Shown: piece by piece, positions 51,136 through 59,968 of the stretch | Numbering within the stretch: position 1 is the stretch's first letter | Layout of the letters: every line of letters begins with the position of its first letter | NCBI GenBank assembly: GCA_046758905.1 | Contig: JBHIBC010000002.1 | Coordinates: forward strand, 25,916 to 89,915 | Origin: JBHIBC01 sp046758905 | GTDB lineage: Bacteria > Acidobacteriota > Polarisedimenticolia > Gp22-AA2 | Direction: 5' to 3' | Length of the DNA: 64,000 bases | Position numbers and translations under genes: made by a program | The notes under the pieces: generated by a model | What the model was told of the DNA's origin: nothing | Database searches by the model: none | The model's input: only the letters and a program-made list of their open reading frames with translations

Positions 51136-52785
51136 ATGCCAGACCGACGCAGGGACAAGGCCATCATCGCCGGAAGTCCGACGGCGGCCCGTCGGGCTCG
51201 CGCCGCCGCCCGCCGTACCGCCCTGCTCGCGGCCTCGCTGCTGATGTCGGCCGCGGCGGCCGCGGCCGGAGAGCGCGCCGGCCCGATGCGGGAATTCGTG
51301 CGGGTGGTCGACCGCCCCTACACCCGCGTCGGGCTGAGCGTGACCGTGACCGACCCGCGCGGCACCCCGATCCGGGGGCTGACGCGGGACGACTTCACCG
51401 TGATCGAGGACGGGGCCGAGATGGAGATCGTCGATTTCGGGCCCGAGGGCGAGCGACGCGATCGGCCGCTGTCGGTGGCCGTGCTCCTGGACTTCTCGGA
51501 GAGCATGCGGTCCCAGGTGAAGAAGGTGCGCGCGGCGGCCCTCGCGCTCCTCGAGGGGCTGCGGCCGCGGGACGCCATCATGGTGGCCACCTTCAACGAT
51601 CAGATGACCGTGCTGCTGCCGTACACCTCGGACCCCCGCGACCCGGAGCGGACGCTCAAGAGCGTCGGCCGCGCGCGCGGCGGGACGGCGCTGTTCCGCT
51701 CCATCGAGGAGGCCCTCAAGGACCTGCGCACGCGCTCCGGGCGCAAGGTGATACTGGTGGTGACCGATGGGCTGGACAGCGACATCGACCGCACGGGACA
51801 CGTCCTCCAGTCGCTCTACCTGCAGGATCTCCTCCGGCTGTGCTTCCGGACCCAGACCATCGTCTACGGGGTGCTCCCGGGGATGGCGGCCACCTCCTGG
51901 CTGCCGTTCGAGGGGTTCGTCGAGCAGACCGGCGGGCGCCTCCTGTACACCGGCGGCGACCTCGAGCACCTGTTCGCGCGGCTCGGGGGGGAGTTCCTGA
52001 GCCAGTACTATATCGCCTACGAGATCGATCCCAAGCTCCGCAAGGGGAAGAGGCGCCGGATCCGCATCGAGGTCCGGCATCCCGGTGTGGTGGTCAAGGC
52101 GATGCGCGGCTACGCGACCCCGCCATCGCATCTCGACACCCTGCTGGGGGACCTGGCGGACGACGACGCCGGGATGCGGGCGGACGCCGCCTACGAGCTC
52201 GGCTTCGTCGGAGGCCCGCGCGCCGCGCGGGCCCTGCGGGTGGCGCTTCAGGACCGCGAGGCCGGGGTGAGACGTCTGGCCATTGACTCCCTCGCGCGGC
52301 TGGACGAGACGGAGGCGATCCCGGACATCACGAGGATGCTGGCGGATGGGGACCCGGTCGTCCGGAACGCCGCGGCCGAGGCTCTCCTCGGGTTCGGCCC
52401 GCGGGCGGCGCCGCACCTCGCCGAGCGGCTCCTGCGCGGCCGGGGCAGGCGCAGGGCGAGCGATACCTTGTTGGCCGCGGCCCGCATGCTCGGCAAGGTC
52501 GGGGACGACAGGGCCCTGGCCCCACTCGAGGCGCTCCTGGCGGAGGGGTCGGCCGAGGCCCGGGCCGCGGCCGCGAGCGCCCTGGGGGACCTGGGGCTCA
52601 GCCGCGGCCTGCCGGCGCTGCGCGCGGCGCTCGCCGACCGCCATCCGGAGGTGCGTCTGGCGGCGTTGCGGTCCATCGTCGCCGTCGCCGGGCGGGCGGC
52701 CCGGGCGCTGGTGGAGGAGTACCTCAGAGAGGAGGACGCTCCGGCCGTCAGGGCGCGGGCCCGGGCCCGCCTGGAGGGATCGTGA
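51136..52785 (+). CDS. Exported VWA-domain protein with C-terminal HEAT repeats
   Basis: 549 residues. A basic N-terminus and hydrophobic segment (ALLAASLLMSAAAAAAG) are followed by a short beta region (TVTDPRGTPIRGLTRDDFTV), then a von Willebrand A domain (about 110-320) with the metal site DFSESMRSQ and VTDGLDSD, typical of VWFA-related acidobacterial proteins. Residues about 330-549 are five or six HEAT-like repeats (GGPRAARALRVALQDREAGV). Such repeats and VWA domains bind proteins; the partner is unknown. It overlaps the ceramidase-like gene by four bases (GTGA), suggesting co-translation. Translation may begin at TTG 51115 instead. Confidence 0.87.
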   Translation: MPDRRRDKAIIAGSPTAARRARAAARRTALLAASLLMSAAAAAAGERAGPMREFVRVVDRPYTRVGLSVTVTDPRGTPIRGLTRDDFTVIEDGAEMEIVDFGPEGERRDRPLSVAVLLDFSESMRSQVKKVRAAALALLEGLRPRDAIMVATFNDQMTVLLPYTSDPRDPERTLKSVGRARGGTALFRSIEEALKDLRTRSGRKVILVVTDGLDSDIDRTGHVLQSLYLQDLLRLCFRTQTIVYGVLPGMAATSWLPFEGFVEQTGGRLLYTGGDLEHLFARLGGEFLSQYYIAYEIDPKLRKGKRRRIRIEVRHPGVVVKAMRGYATPPSHLDTLLGDLADDDAGMRADAAYELGFVGGPRAARALRVALQDREAGVRRLAIDSLARLDETEAIPDITRMLADGDPVVRNAAAEALLGFGPRAAPHLAERLLRGRGRRRASDTLLAAARMLGKVGDDRALAPLEALLAEGSAEARAAAASALGDLGLSRGLPALRAALADRHPEVRLAALRSIVAVAGRAARALVEEYLREEDAPAVRARARARLEGS

Positions 52786-54308
52786 TCGGCCCGCGGCGCT
52801 CGGCTGCGGGGGCGCTCACCTGCCTGGCGATGGCCGTGAGCCTCTCCGCCGGGCCGCTCTCGTGCCTGTCCGTGGAGGGCCCGGGACCCGGGGCGGCGAC
52901 CGGAGCCGGTGGGGCGCCGCCGCCCCGACGGGCGCCGGCCGTATCGTCCCCGATCCTGGCGGGTGCGGCCTCGCGCCCCATCACGCCGGACCCTTCGTCC
53001 GGAGGCTCGCCTATCCGGCTGGCCGGATTCTCCAGGGGGAGGGACGCCGTGGGCGTCCACGACGACCTCTTCGCCCGCGCCCTGGTCCTGCAGGCCGGCG
53101 GGACGGGGGTCGCCTTCGTGGCGCTGGATCTCATCGGCTTCTTCTACGACGACGTCGTCCGCATCCGTGAGGAGATCCGGAGCCGCCACCCCGCGGTGCG
53201 GCTCGATCATGTCCTCGTCGCCAGCACTCACACGCACGCCGGGCCCGACGTGCTGGGGCTATGGACGCCTCCCGGGCGCGCCATCGACTCGGGCTACATC
53301 GCTTCGGTCCGGGTCGGGGCGGCGGCCGCGGTGGCGGAGGCGTGGCGCCGGCGGAGACCGGCCCGGATCTCATTCGCGTCGAAGCGAGTGCCGCATCTGA
53401 TCCGCGATACCCGACTGCCGCACGTGATCGACGACCTGGCGCTCCTGATGAAGGTCGACCGGGAGGACGGCGCGGGGACGATCGCGACCCTGGTCAATTA
53501 CGCCGATCACCCCGAATCGCTCGGCGCCCGCAACCAGATGATCTCGTCCGACTACCCCTGGGCGACGCGCCTCAGCCTGGAGAGGAGGTTCGGCGGGGTC
53601 GCGCTGTTCATGCCCGGGGCCGTCGGCGGGCTGATGACCCCACTCAATATCGACCTCCTGGACCCGGCCAGCGGCGCGCCGGTGCCGAAGGGGAGCACCC
53701 GCCTGGCCGAGGCGGTGGGGCGGGCGCTCGGGCGCGCGCTGATCGGCGCCTGGCTCGGCCGCTCGGGTCGCGGCGAGGGTCCGGTATCCCTGCGCCGCGC
53801 GAGGATCGAGGTGCGCAGGCGCGAGCTGCGCGTCCCGCTCGCCAACCCGAGGTTCCTGCGCGGCCTGGCGGAGGGGCGCATCTGGCCGCGGGCGCTCTCC
53901 GACGACGGCACGCTGCGCAGCGAGGTCTCGGCCGTGACGCTCCTGGCGCCGGCGACGGAGCGCGCCGCGGGCCCCGCGGAGGTGTTGCCGGTGGCCCAGT
54001 TCGCCTGCGTCCCGGGAGAGATCTACCCGGAGCTGGTCGTCGGCGGGGTCCAGGATCCGCAGGATCCGGCGGCCGATTTCCCGGGCGCTCCGAGGGAGCC
54101 GCCGCTGCGCCCGATGATGCGCGGACGGTACCGGTTCGTCCTGGGGCTGTGCGACGACGAGCTCGGCTACATCATCCCGCTCTCGCAGTGGGACGAGGAG
54201 CCGCCTTTCGCCTACGGCCGCGACAGGCCGCAGTACGGCGAGATCAACTCGATCGGCCCCCGCGCCGCGCCGGTTCTGATCGACGCCTTCGCCGGCCTGC
54301 TGCGCTGA
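52782..54308 (+). CDS. Neutral/alkaline ceramidase-family exported protein
   Basis: 508 residues with an N-terminal hydrophobic signal region (LTCLAMAVSLSAGPLSCL). The N-terminal ceramidase domain is recognisable: ASTHTHAGPDVLGLW (zinc ligand region), LVNYADHPESLG and FMPGAVGGLMTPLN. Family members hydrolyse ceramide, but acidobacterial relatives often have no known substrate and lack the C-terminal domain, as here. The start GTG overlaps the VWA-HEAT stop. The Cys in the signal region is not a good lipobox. Confidence 0.82.
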   Translation: MIGPRRSAAGALTCLAMAVSLSAGPLSCLSVEGPGPGAATGAGGAPPPRRAPAVSSPILAGAASRPITPDPSSGGSPIRLAGFSRGRDAVGVHDDLFARALVLQAGGTGVAFVALDLIGFFYDDVVRIREEIRSRHPAVRLDHVLVASTHTHAGPDVLGLWTPPGRAIDSGYIASVRVGAAAAVAEAWRRRRPARISFASKRVPHLIRDTRLPHVIDDLALLMKVDREDGAGTIATLVNYADHPESLGARNQMISSDYPWATRLSLERRFGGVALFMPGAVGGLMTPLNIDLLDPASGAPVPKGSTRLAEAVGRALGRALIGAWLGRSGRGEGPVSLRRARIEVRRRELRVPLANPRFLRGLAEGRIWPRALSDDGTLRSEVSAVTLLAPATERAAGPAEVLPVAQFACVPGEIYPELVVGGVQDPQDPAADFPGAPREPPLRPMMRGRYRFVLGLCDDELGYIIPLSQWDEEPPFAYGRDRPQYGEINSIGPRAAPVLIDAFAGLLR

Positions 54309-54325
54309 GTCGGGGGCGGATCGGC

Positions 54326-54331
54326 TACAAT
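54326..54331 (+). promoter_or_regulatory. Possible -10 box before the P5C dehydrogenase gene
   Basis: TACAAT 30 bases before the ATG at 54362; an SD-like GGGGAGGG lies between. No clear -35. Confidence 0.35.
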
Positions 54332-54361
54332 GCGGTGCTCTAGACAGGGGAGGGCGCGACG

Positions 54362-55945
54362 ATGGCGGACAATCCGACCCAGCCGAAGGTGACCTACGCC
54401 ACCCTGGCGGCCGGCCAGACGCCCGAGTTCACCAGGGCGTTCGACGAGGCGGCCGACCGCATCAGGAAGAGCCTCGGACGGACGTACCCGAACCTGATTG
54501 GCGGGAGAGAGGTGTCGGCGCGCGAGACCTTCGCGGACACCAGTCCGTCCGACACGCGGGTGGTGCTCGGCCGGTTCGCCGCGGGCACGCGCGAGGACGC
54601 CCGGGCGGCCATCGGCGCGGCGAGGGCGGCGTTCGAGGGGGGGTGGCGCGACCTGCCCTGGAAGGAGCGCGTGGCCCTCGTGCGCAGGGCGGCAGCGGCG
54701 ATCGAGCGCCGGCGGTTCGACCTGTCGGCGCTTCTGAGCGTGGAGGTCGGCAAGAACCGTCTGGAGGCGATGGGGGACGTGCAGGAGACCGCCGACCTGA
54801 TGAACTATTACTGCGATCAGGTGGAGTCCCACGACGGGTTCGAGGTGCCCATGCGCGCCCTGTCGGACAGCGAGACCAACCGCGACGTGCTGCGGCCCTA
54901 CGGCGTCTGGGTGGTCATCTCTCCGTTCAACTTCCCGATGGCTCTGGCGGGCGGACCCTCCTCGGGCGCGCTGCTCGGAGGCAACACGGTCGTCTTCAAG
55001 CCCGCCAGCGACGCGCCGATGACTGGGTGGCGGCTGGCGGAGTGCTACCGCGAGGCCGGCCTGCCGGACGGGGTCTTCAATTACGTCACCGGCCCCGGGG
55101 CGACGCTCGGCGAGGAGCTGGTGACCAATCCTGGCGTCGACGGGATCCTGTTCACCGGCTCCAAGGAGGTCGGGTTCGGCATCTACAGGAGGTTCTCCAT
55201 CGTCTACCCGAAGCCGTGCATCGCCGAGATGGGCGGCAAGAACCCGACCATCGTCACCGCCCGGGCCGACCTGGACGCCGCGGCGGAGGGGGTGATGAAG
55301 TCGGCGTTCGGCCTGCAGGGGCAGAAGTGCAGCGCCTGCTCCCGGATCTACGTCGACAGGCGGGTGGCGGGGGAGTTCACCGAGAGGCTCGTGCAGCGCA
55401 CGCGCGCGATCCGCATCGGCGATCCGATCGAGAGGGAGAACTGGCTCGGCCCGGTGATCAACAGGGCGGCCTACGACAAGTACGTCAGGGCGTGCGACAC
55501 CGCCCGCAGGGACGGGACGATCCTGATCGGGGGCGAGCAGCTCAAAGGCGAGCCGCACGAGCACGGCTTTTTCGTGGCCCCCACCGTCGTCTCCGGGCTC
55601 CCCGAGGACCACCTCCTGGCTCGCGAGGAGATGTTCCTGCCGATCACCTGCGTGTGGGAGGTCGACTCCCTCGACGAGGCGCTCGCCCTGGCGAACCGGA
55701 CCGAGTACGGCCTCACGGCGGGCCTGTTCAGCGAGGATGAGGACGAGATCACGAAGTTCTTCGACCGGATCGAGGCCGGCGTCGTCTACGTCAACCGGCG
55801 CGCCGGATCCACGACCGGCGCCTGGCCCGGGGTCAACCCTTTCGGCGGCTGGAAGGGGAGCGGCTCCTCCGGCAAGGCGAGCGGGGGACCCTACTACGTC
55901 GCCCAGTTCATGCGCGAGCAAAGCCGCACCCTGATCCGCGGGTAG
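54362..55945 (+). CDS. L-glutamate gamma-semialdehyde dehydrogenase (P5C dehydrogenase)
   Basis: 527 residues, aldehyde dehydrogenase superfamily. It oxidises glutamate semialdehyde from proline or arginine to glutamate with NAD+. The catalytic Glu is in CIAEMGGKNPTIV and the Cys in GLQGQKCSACSRIYVD; FTGSKEVGFGIYRRF and NRRAGSTTGAWPGVNPFGGW are typical of the PruA group. No proline dehydrogenase domain is fused or adjacent. The macrodomain gene starts five bases after its stop. Confidence 0.92.
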   Translation: MADNPTQPKVTYATLAAGQTPEFTRAFDEAADRIRKSLGRTYPNLIGGREVSARETFADTSPSDTRVVLGRFAAGTREDARAAIGAARAAFEGGWRDLPWKERVALVRRAAAAIERRRFDLSALLSVEVGKNRLEAMGDVQETADLMNYYCDQVESHDGFEVPMRALSDSETNRDVLRPYGVWVVISPFNFPMALAGGPSSGALLGGNTVVFKPASDAPMTGWRLAECYREAGLPDGVFNYVTGPGATLGEELVTNPGVDGILFTGSKEVGFGIYRRFSIVYPKPCIAEMGGKNPTIVTARADLDAAAEGVMKSAFGLQGQKCSACSRIYVDRRVAGEFTERLVQRTRAIRIGDPIERENWLGPVINRAAYDKYVRACDTARRDGTILIGGEQLKGEPHEHGFFVAPTVVSGLPEDHLLAREEMFLPITCVWEVDSLDEALALANRTEYGLTAGLFSEDEDEITKFFDRIEAGVVYVNRRAGSTTGAWPGVNPFGGWKGSGSSGKASGGPYYVAQFMREQSRTLIRG

Positions 55946-55949
55946 ACGC

Positions 55950-56510
55950 ATGAGCGCGGCCGGCTCCGACCGGAGTGCCCCCGACGGGACGAGCGGCCCG
56001 GGCGAGCTCGAGATGCGCGTCGTGGAGGGCGACATCACGACGCTCGAGGTCGACGCCATCGCCAACGCCGCCAACGACCGCCTCTGGATGGGGTCGGGTG
56101 TGGCGGGGGCGATCAAGCGCGCCGGCGGGGAGGAGATCGAGCGCGAGGCGGTCGCTAGGGGACCGATCCCGCTGGGCGACGCCGTGGCGACCGGCGCCGG
56201 GAGGTTGAGGGCCCGATACGTGATTCACGGCGCGGTCATGGGGCAGGACCTGAGGACGAGCCCCGATCTGATCCGGCGCACCACCTCGCGGTGCCTGGAG
56301 GCGGCCGAAGGCCTGGGCTGCACGTCGATCGCGCTGCCCGCGTTCGGCACCGGTGTGGGCGGGTTCCCCCCGGAAGCGTGCGCCCGGCTCATGGTGGGAG
56401 CCGTCCGGGCGCATCGCCCCGGGTCGCTGCTCCGGGTCGTCTTCGCGGTCTTCGGCGAGCCGGCCCGGCGCGCCTTCGAGGCGGCGCTCCGGGCGAAAGC
56501 GGGCGGTTGA
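55950..56510 (+). CDS. Macrodomain (ADP-ribose-binding) protein
   Basis: 186 residues, one macrodomain after a 20-residue flexible start. The motifs are EVDAIANAANDRLWMGSGVAGAI and the phosphate loop ALPAFGTGVGGFPPEACA. Such proteins remove ADP-ribose from proteins or hydrolyse O-acetyl-ADP-ribose. It starts five bases after the P5C dehydrogenase stop, and its own stop TGA overlaps the TTG of the glycosyltransferase gene. Confidence 0.9.
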   Translation: MSAAGSDRSAPDGTSGPGELEMRVVEGDITTLEVDAIANAANDRLWMGSGVAGAIKRAGGEEIEREAVARGPIPLGDAVATGAGRLRARYVIHGAVMGQDLRTSPDLIRRTTSRCLEAAEGLGCTSIALPAFGTGVGGFPPEACARLMVGAVRAHRPGSLLRVVFAVFGEPARRAFEAALRAKAGG

Positions 56511-58174
56511 GCGACGGGGTCGCGGCGGCTTCGGCGGGGCGGGAGAGCCGGGAGGCCGCTCGGCCTCCCGACCGGTTTCCGGTCGCCCTGGCGGCGTTCG
56601 TCGCCGTGCTGCTGGCCTCGATCTACACCTACCGCCTCGGTTCCAACTTCCTGAAGTGGGAGGAGCCGCGCCGCTGCCTGGTGGCGATGGAGATGATCCA
56701 TCGCGGAGACTACATCGTCCCCAGGGTCATGGGCGAGCTGTACTTCAACAAGCCGCCCCTCCAGAACTGGCTCATCGCTCTGTTCTCCGGTCTCGACCTG
56801 CGCAGGGTTGGTCCGGTCAGCGCCCGGCTGGTCACCCTCGCGGCGCTCGCCGGCCTCGCCCTGATCCTCTGGCGCCTCGGTCTGCCCTCAGGCGGCGGTC
56901 GGCCGGATCCGCTTCCCGCCCTCGTGTTCCTGAGCACCGGCCTGATCTTCCAGTTCGGCCGGGTGGGCGAGATCGACGTCCTGTTCTGCCTCCTGGTGAC
57001 CGCCGCCCTCGGCTGTTTCGAATGGGGCCGCCGCCGCGGGTCGGACATCGTGCAGTGGGTCCTTCCGCAAGTGCTGTTGGGGGTCGGCGTGCTGACCAAG
57101 GCGATCGCCCCGATCTTCTTCTACCCGCCGGTGCTGTTCTGCGCGTGGTGTCACCGGCGGCGGATCCGGCTGTCCGTGCCGGGCTTGATCGTGGGCTTCC
57201 TCCTCATGCTGGGCGTGGTGGCCCTCTGGGTGGTGCCGTACGCGATGCGGGTTCCGGCGGCCGAGCTGCGCCAGGGGTGGGCGGCGGAGCTGGCGAGAAG
57301 GTTCGATGGGATCGGTACGGTCCGGATCCTGCGTCACGTCGCGACGTACCCCCTGCGGCTGTTCGGCGTCGCCCTGCCGTGGTCCCTCGCCCTGCTGGCC
57401 GTCAGACGGCCGACCTACCTCGCGACCTTCCGGGCGGTGCGACAGGATCCCTACGCCGGACTGTGTGCGTCGGCCATGGGCTGGGCGGCGCTGATATTTT
57501 TCTTCCTGCCGGGGATCAACGGACGGTACCTGATGCCCCTTCTGCCGTGCGTGTCGGTGATGATCGCCGATCTGCTCCGCCGCGCGACGCTGGGGCGGAG
57601 TGCCGTCGCCGGGGCCGACGGGTCGGACGCGGACCGACTGGTGCGCTGGGGCCGGCACTGGATCCAGTGGGCGGTCCTGACGCTACTGGTCCCCGCCTTC
57701 TGCATCGGGGCCGGATGGAGATGGCTCGGCCCGCTCCGTCACCTCGCGTGGCTGGCGGCCGCGGCGGGGGTGCTGACTCTGGCGATGTTCGCCCACGCCG
57801 TCTTCGTTCGGCGTCTCCGCTGGCCCGCCGCGCCGCTGCTCCTGATCGGGCTGATCTACGGCATCGGCTACGCCGGGGTCTTCGAGCTGATCGAGGCCGA
57901 GGAGGGCATCCTCTACCGCAATGCGGCCCGAACATTCCACGCCGCCATGTCGGAGCGGCGTCCCGTGGTGCTACACGAATCGGTCGACAGAAAGCTGGGC
58001 TTCGCGCTGACCCGATTGACGGGGCGGCCCGTCTGGCGAAGGCCGCATGAGCCGGGCCCCTATTACTATGTGGCGTCGCTCGACGAGCCGGCCGCCGAGG
58101 GCGCGACCGTCCTGGCCAGCGCCTGGAGACTTCGTCTGTCGGCGATCGGCCCGCAGCGGCCCGGGTCCCCGTGA
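56507..58174 (+). CDS. GT39/ArnT-like membrane glycosyltransferase
   Basis: 555 residues with about ten to twelve membrane helices. The first loop carries NFLKWEEPRRCLVAMEMIHR and the PRVMGELYFNKPPLQNWLI motif of the ArnT/dolichol-phosphomannose mannosyltransferase (PMT) family, with catalytic acidic residues near the first helix. It moves sugars from polyprenyl phosphate to lipid or protein outside the membrane. The TTG start at 56507 overlaps the previous TGA (TTGA); the longer open frame upstream is the other reading of the macrodomain gene. Confidence 0.82.
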   Translation: MSDGVAAASAGRESREAARPPDRFPVALAAFVAVLLASIYTYRLGSNFLKWEEPRRCLVAMEMIHRGDYIVPRVMGELYFNKPPLQNWLIALFSGLDLRRVGPVSARLVTLAALAGLALILWRLGLPSGGGRPDPLPALVFLSTGLIFQFGRVGEIDVLFCLLVTAALGCFEWGRRRGSDIVQWVLPQVLLGVGVLTKAIAPIFFYPPVLFCAWCHRRRIRLSVPGLIVGFLLMLGVVALWVVPYAMRVPAAELRQGWAAELARRFDGIGTVRILRHVATYPLRLFGVALPWSLALLAVRRPTYLATFRAVRQDPYAGLCASAMGWAALIFFFLPGINGRYLMPLLPCVSVMIADLLRRATLGRSAVAGADGSDADRLVRWGRHWIQWAVLTLLVPAFCIGAGWRWLGPLRHLAWLAAAAGVLTLAMFAHAVFVRRLRWPAAPLLLIGLIYGIGYAGVFELIEAEEGILYRNAARTFHAAMSERRPVVLHESVDRKLGFALTRLTGRPVWRRPHEPGPYYYVASLDEPAAEGATVLASAWRLRLSAIGPQRPGSP

Positions 58175-58259
58175 ACCGCAGCGGGCGCGCCGCGATCGAC
58201 CGCCGTCCGGGTAAGATCACGCCGCCATGTCCCGACCCGCATCAGGGAGGAGGAACCGC

Positions 58260-59957
58260 ATGCGTCAAACCCTTCCCGCACTGCTCATCGTCGGCTCGCT
58301 GGTGAGCGCCGTGGCCGCCGCCGACCGATCCGAAGGGCGCCTGTTCGCTACCCGGTCCGTCGTCCACGCGCGTCATGGGATGGTGGCGGCCGCGCACCCC
58401 CTGGCGGTGCAGATCGGGATCGACACCCTCAAGAGGGGCGGCAGCGCCGTGGACGCGGCGATCGCCGTCAATGCGGCCTTGGGCTTTCTGGAGCCGGTCG
58501 CCTGCGGGATCGGGGGAGACCTCTTCGCCATCGTCTGGGACGCGAAGAGCGCCCGCCTGCACGGCCTGAACGCCTCCGGCCGCGCGCCCGCGCGGCTGAG
58601 CGCCGACCAGGTGCCCGCCGAGCCCGACGGCACTATCCCGCTCCACAGCCCTTACGCCTGGAGCGTGCCCGGGGCCGTCGACGGCTGGTTCGAGCTGCAC
58701 CGCAGGTTCGGGAGGCTGCCGATGTCCGAGGTCCTCGGGCCGGCCATCCGCGCCTGCGTCGAGGGGGAGCCGGTCCCCCAAGTGATCGCGGCGGCGTGGG
58801 CGCGCGGGGCGCGCGTCTTTCGCGACTTCCCGGGCTTCGCCGCCACCTTCCTCCCTGCGGGCCGCGCGCCGGCGGAGGGGGAGATCTTCCGCAATCCCGC
58901 CCTCGCGCGGGCCTACAGGGCGATCGCCGAGCGGGGCCGCGACGCCTTCTACCGGGGGGAGATCGCCGAGGCGATCGTCGCTTTCTCCGACCGGCACGGC
59001 GGCTACCTCTCCATGTCCGACCTCGCGGGGCACAGGTCCGAGTGGGTGGACCCGATCAGCACGACCTACCGCGGCTTGACGGTCTATGAGCTGCCGCCTA
59101 ACGGGCAGGGACTCGCAGCCCTGCAGATGCTGAACCTCTTAGAACGCTTTGACCTCCGGGGGATGGGGCGCGACTCGGTCGCCTTCTGGCACACGATGGT
59201 CGAGGCGAAGAAAGTGGCCTACGAGGACCGGGCGCGGTTCTACGCCGACCCGGCCTTCGCCGAGGTGCCGGTCGAAGGCCTGCTCTCCAAGGGCTACGCG
59301 CGGGAGCGCGCGACCCTGATCGATCCTGAACGCGCGGCCCGCAGATACGACGCCGGCGACCCGCGCCTGTCGCGCGGTGACACCACCTACCTGGCGGTGG
59401 CCGACTCCGAGGGGAACATGGTGTCGCTCATCCAGAGCAACTACACGGGCTTCGGGTCCGGATACGCCGTCGAGGGCTGGGGGTTCGGCCTCCAGAACCG
59501 CGGCGGCCTGTTCGACCTGAACCCGGACAGCCCCAACTACCTCGAGCCGGGCAAGCGGCCGTTCCACACCATCATCCCGGCCTTCGCCATGCGCGCCGGG
59601 CAGCCGTGGCTCGCGTTCGGATTGATGGGGGGCGACATGCAGCCGCAGGGGCACGCCCAGATCATCGTGAATCTGGTCGATTTCGGCATGAACCTGCAGG
59701 AGGCTGGCGATGCGCCCCGCTTCTACCACACCGGATCGTCCGAGCCCACAGGAACCCTGATGACGGACGGGGGGACCCTGTACTTTGAGGCGGGCGTGCC
59801 GCGGAGGGTGCGTCGCGAGCTGGCGCGCATGGGCCACCGCGTGGCCGACACGCTCGGACGCTTCGGCGGCTACCAGGCGATCGCCCGCGACCCGGCCACC
59901 GGCGTCTACGCGGGCGCCAGCGAGTCGCGCAAGGACGGCTGCGCCATGGGGTACTGA
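58260..59957 (+). CDS. Gamma-glutamyltransferase family protein
   Basis: 565 residues with a signal peptide (LPALLIVGSLVSAVAAA). It is a self-processing Ntn-hydrolase: the nucleophile is Thr375 in LSRGDTTYLAVADSEGN, and the large-subunit start has HARHGMVAAAHPLA. It cleaves glutathione or other gamma-glutamyl peptides in the periplasm. The ATG at 58260 has GGGAGGAGG six bases upstream; an in-frame ATG at 58227 lies after a TAAGAT box. It ends in ASESRKDGCAMGY. Confidence 0.9.
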   Translation: MRQTLPALLIVGSLVSAVAAADRSEGRLFATRSVVHARHGMVAAAHPLAVQIGIDTLKRGGSAVDAAIAVNAALGFLEPVACGIGGDLFAIVWDAKSARLHGLNASGRAPARLSADQVPAEPDGTIPLHSPYAWSVPGAVDGWFELHRRFGRLPMSEVLGPAIRACVEGEPVPQVIAAAWARGARVFRDFPGFAATFLPAGRAPAEGEIFRNPALARAYRAIAERGRDAFYRGEIAEAIVAFSDRHGGYLSMSDLAGHRSEWVDPISTTYRGLTVYELPPNGQGLAALQMLNLLERFDLRGMGRDSVAFWHTMVEAKKVAYEDRARFYADPAFAEVPVEGLLSKGYARERATLIDPERAARRYDAGDPRLSRGDTTYLAVADSEGNMVSLIQSNYTGFGSGYAVEGWGFGLQNRGGLFDLNPDSPNYLEPGKRPFHTIIPAFAMRAGQPWLAFGLMGGDMQPQGHAQIIVNLVDFGMNLQEAGDAPRFYHTGSSEPTGTLMTDGGTLYFEAGVPRRVRRELARMGHRVADTLGRFGGYQAIARDPATGVYAGASESRKDGCAMGY

Positions 59958-59968
59958 GAAATGGGGCC

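Noticed and set aside
48145..52644. A 1,499-codon open frame on the minus strand
   Set aside because: It lies antisense to homoserine dehydrogenase, amidohydrolase and VWA-HEAT genes and has the Arg/Pro/Gly-rich make-up of a mirror frame in high-GC DNA; the plus-strand proteins have clear families.
56291..56506. Longer N-terminus for the GT39 transferase
   Set aside because: It would be an alternative frame of the macrodomain gene with Arg/Gly-rich sequence; the TTG at 56507 gives a normal protein.
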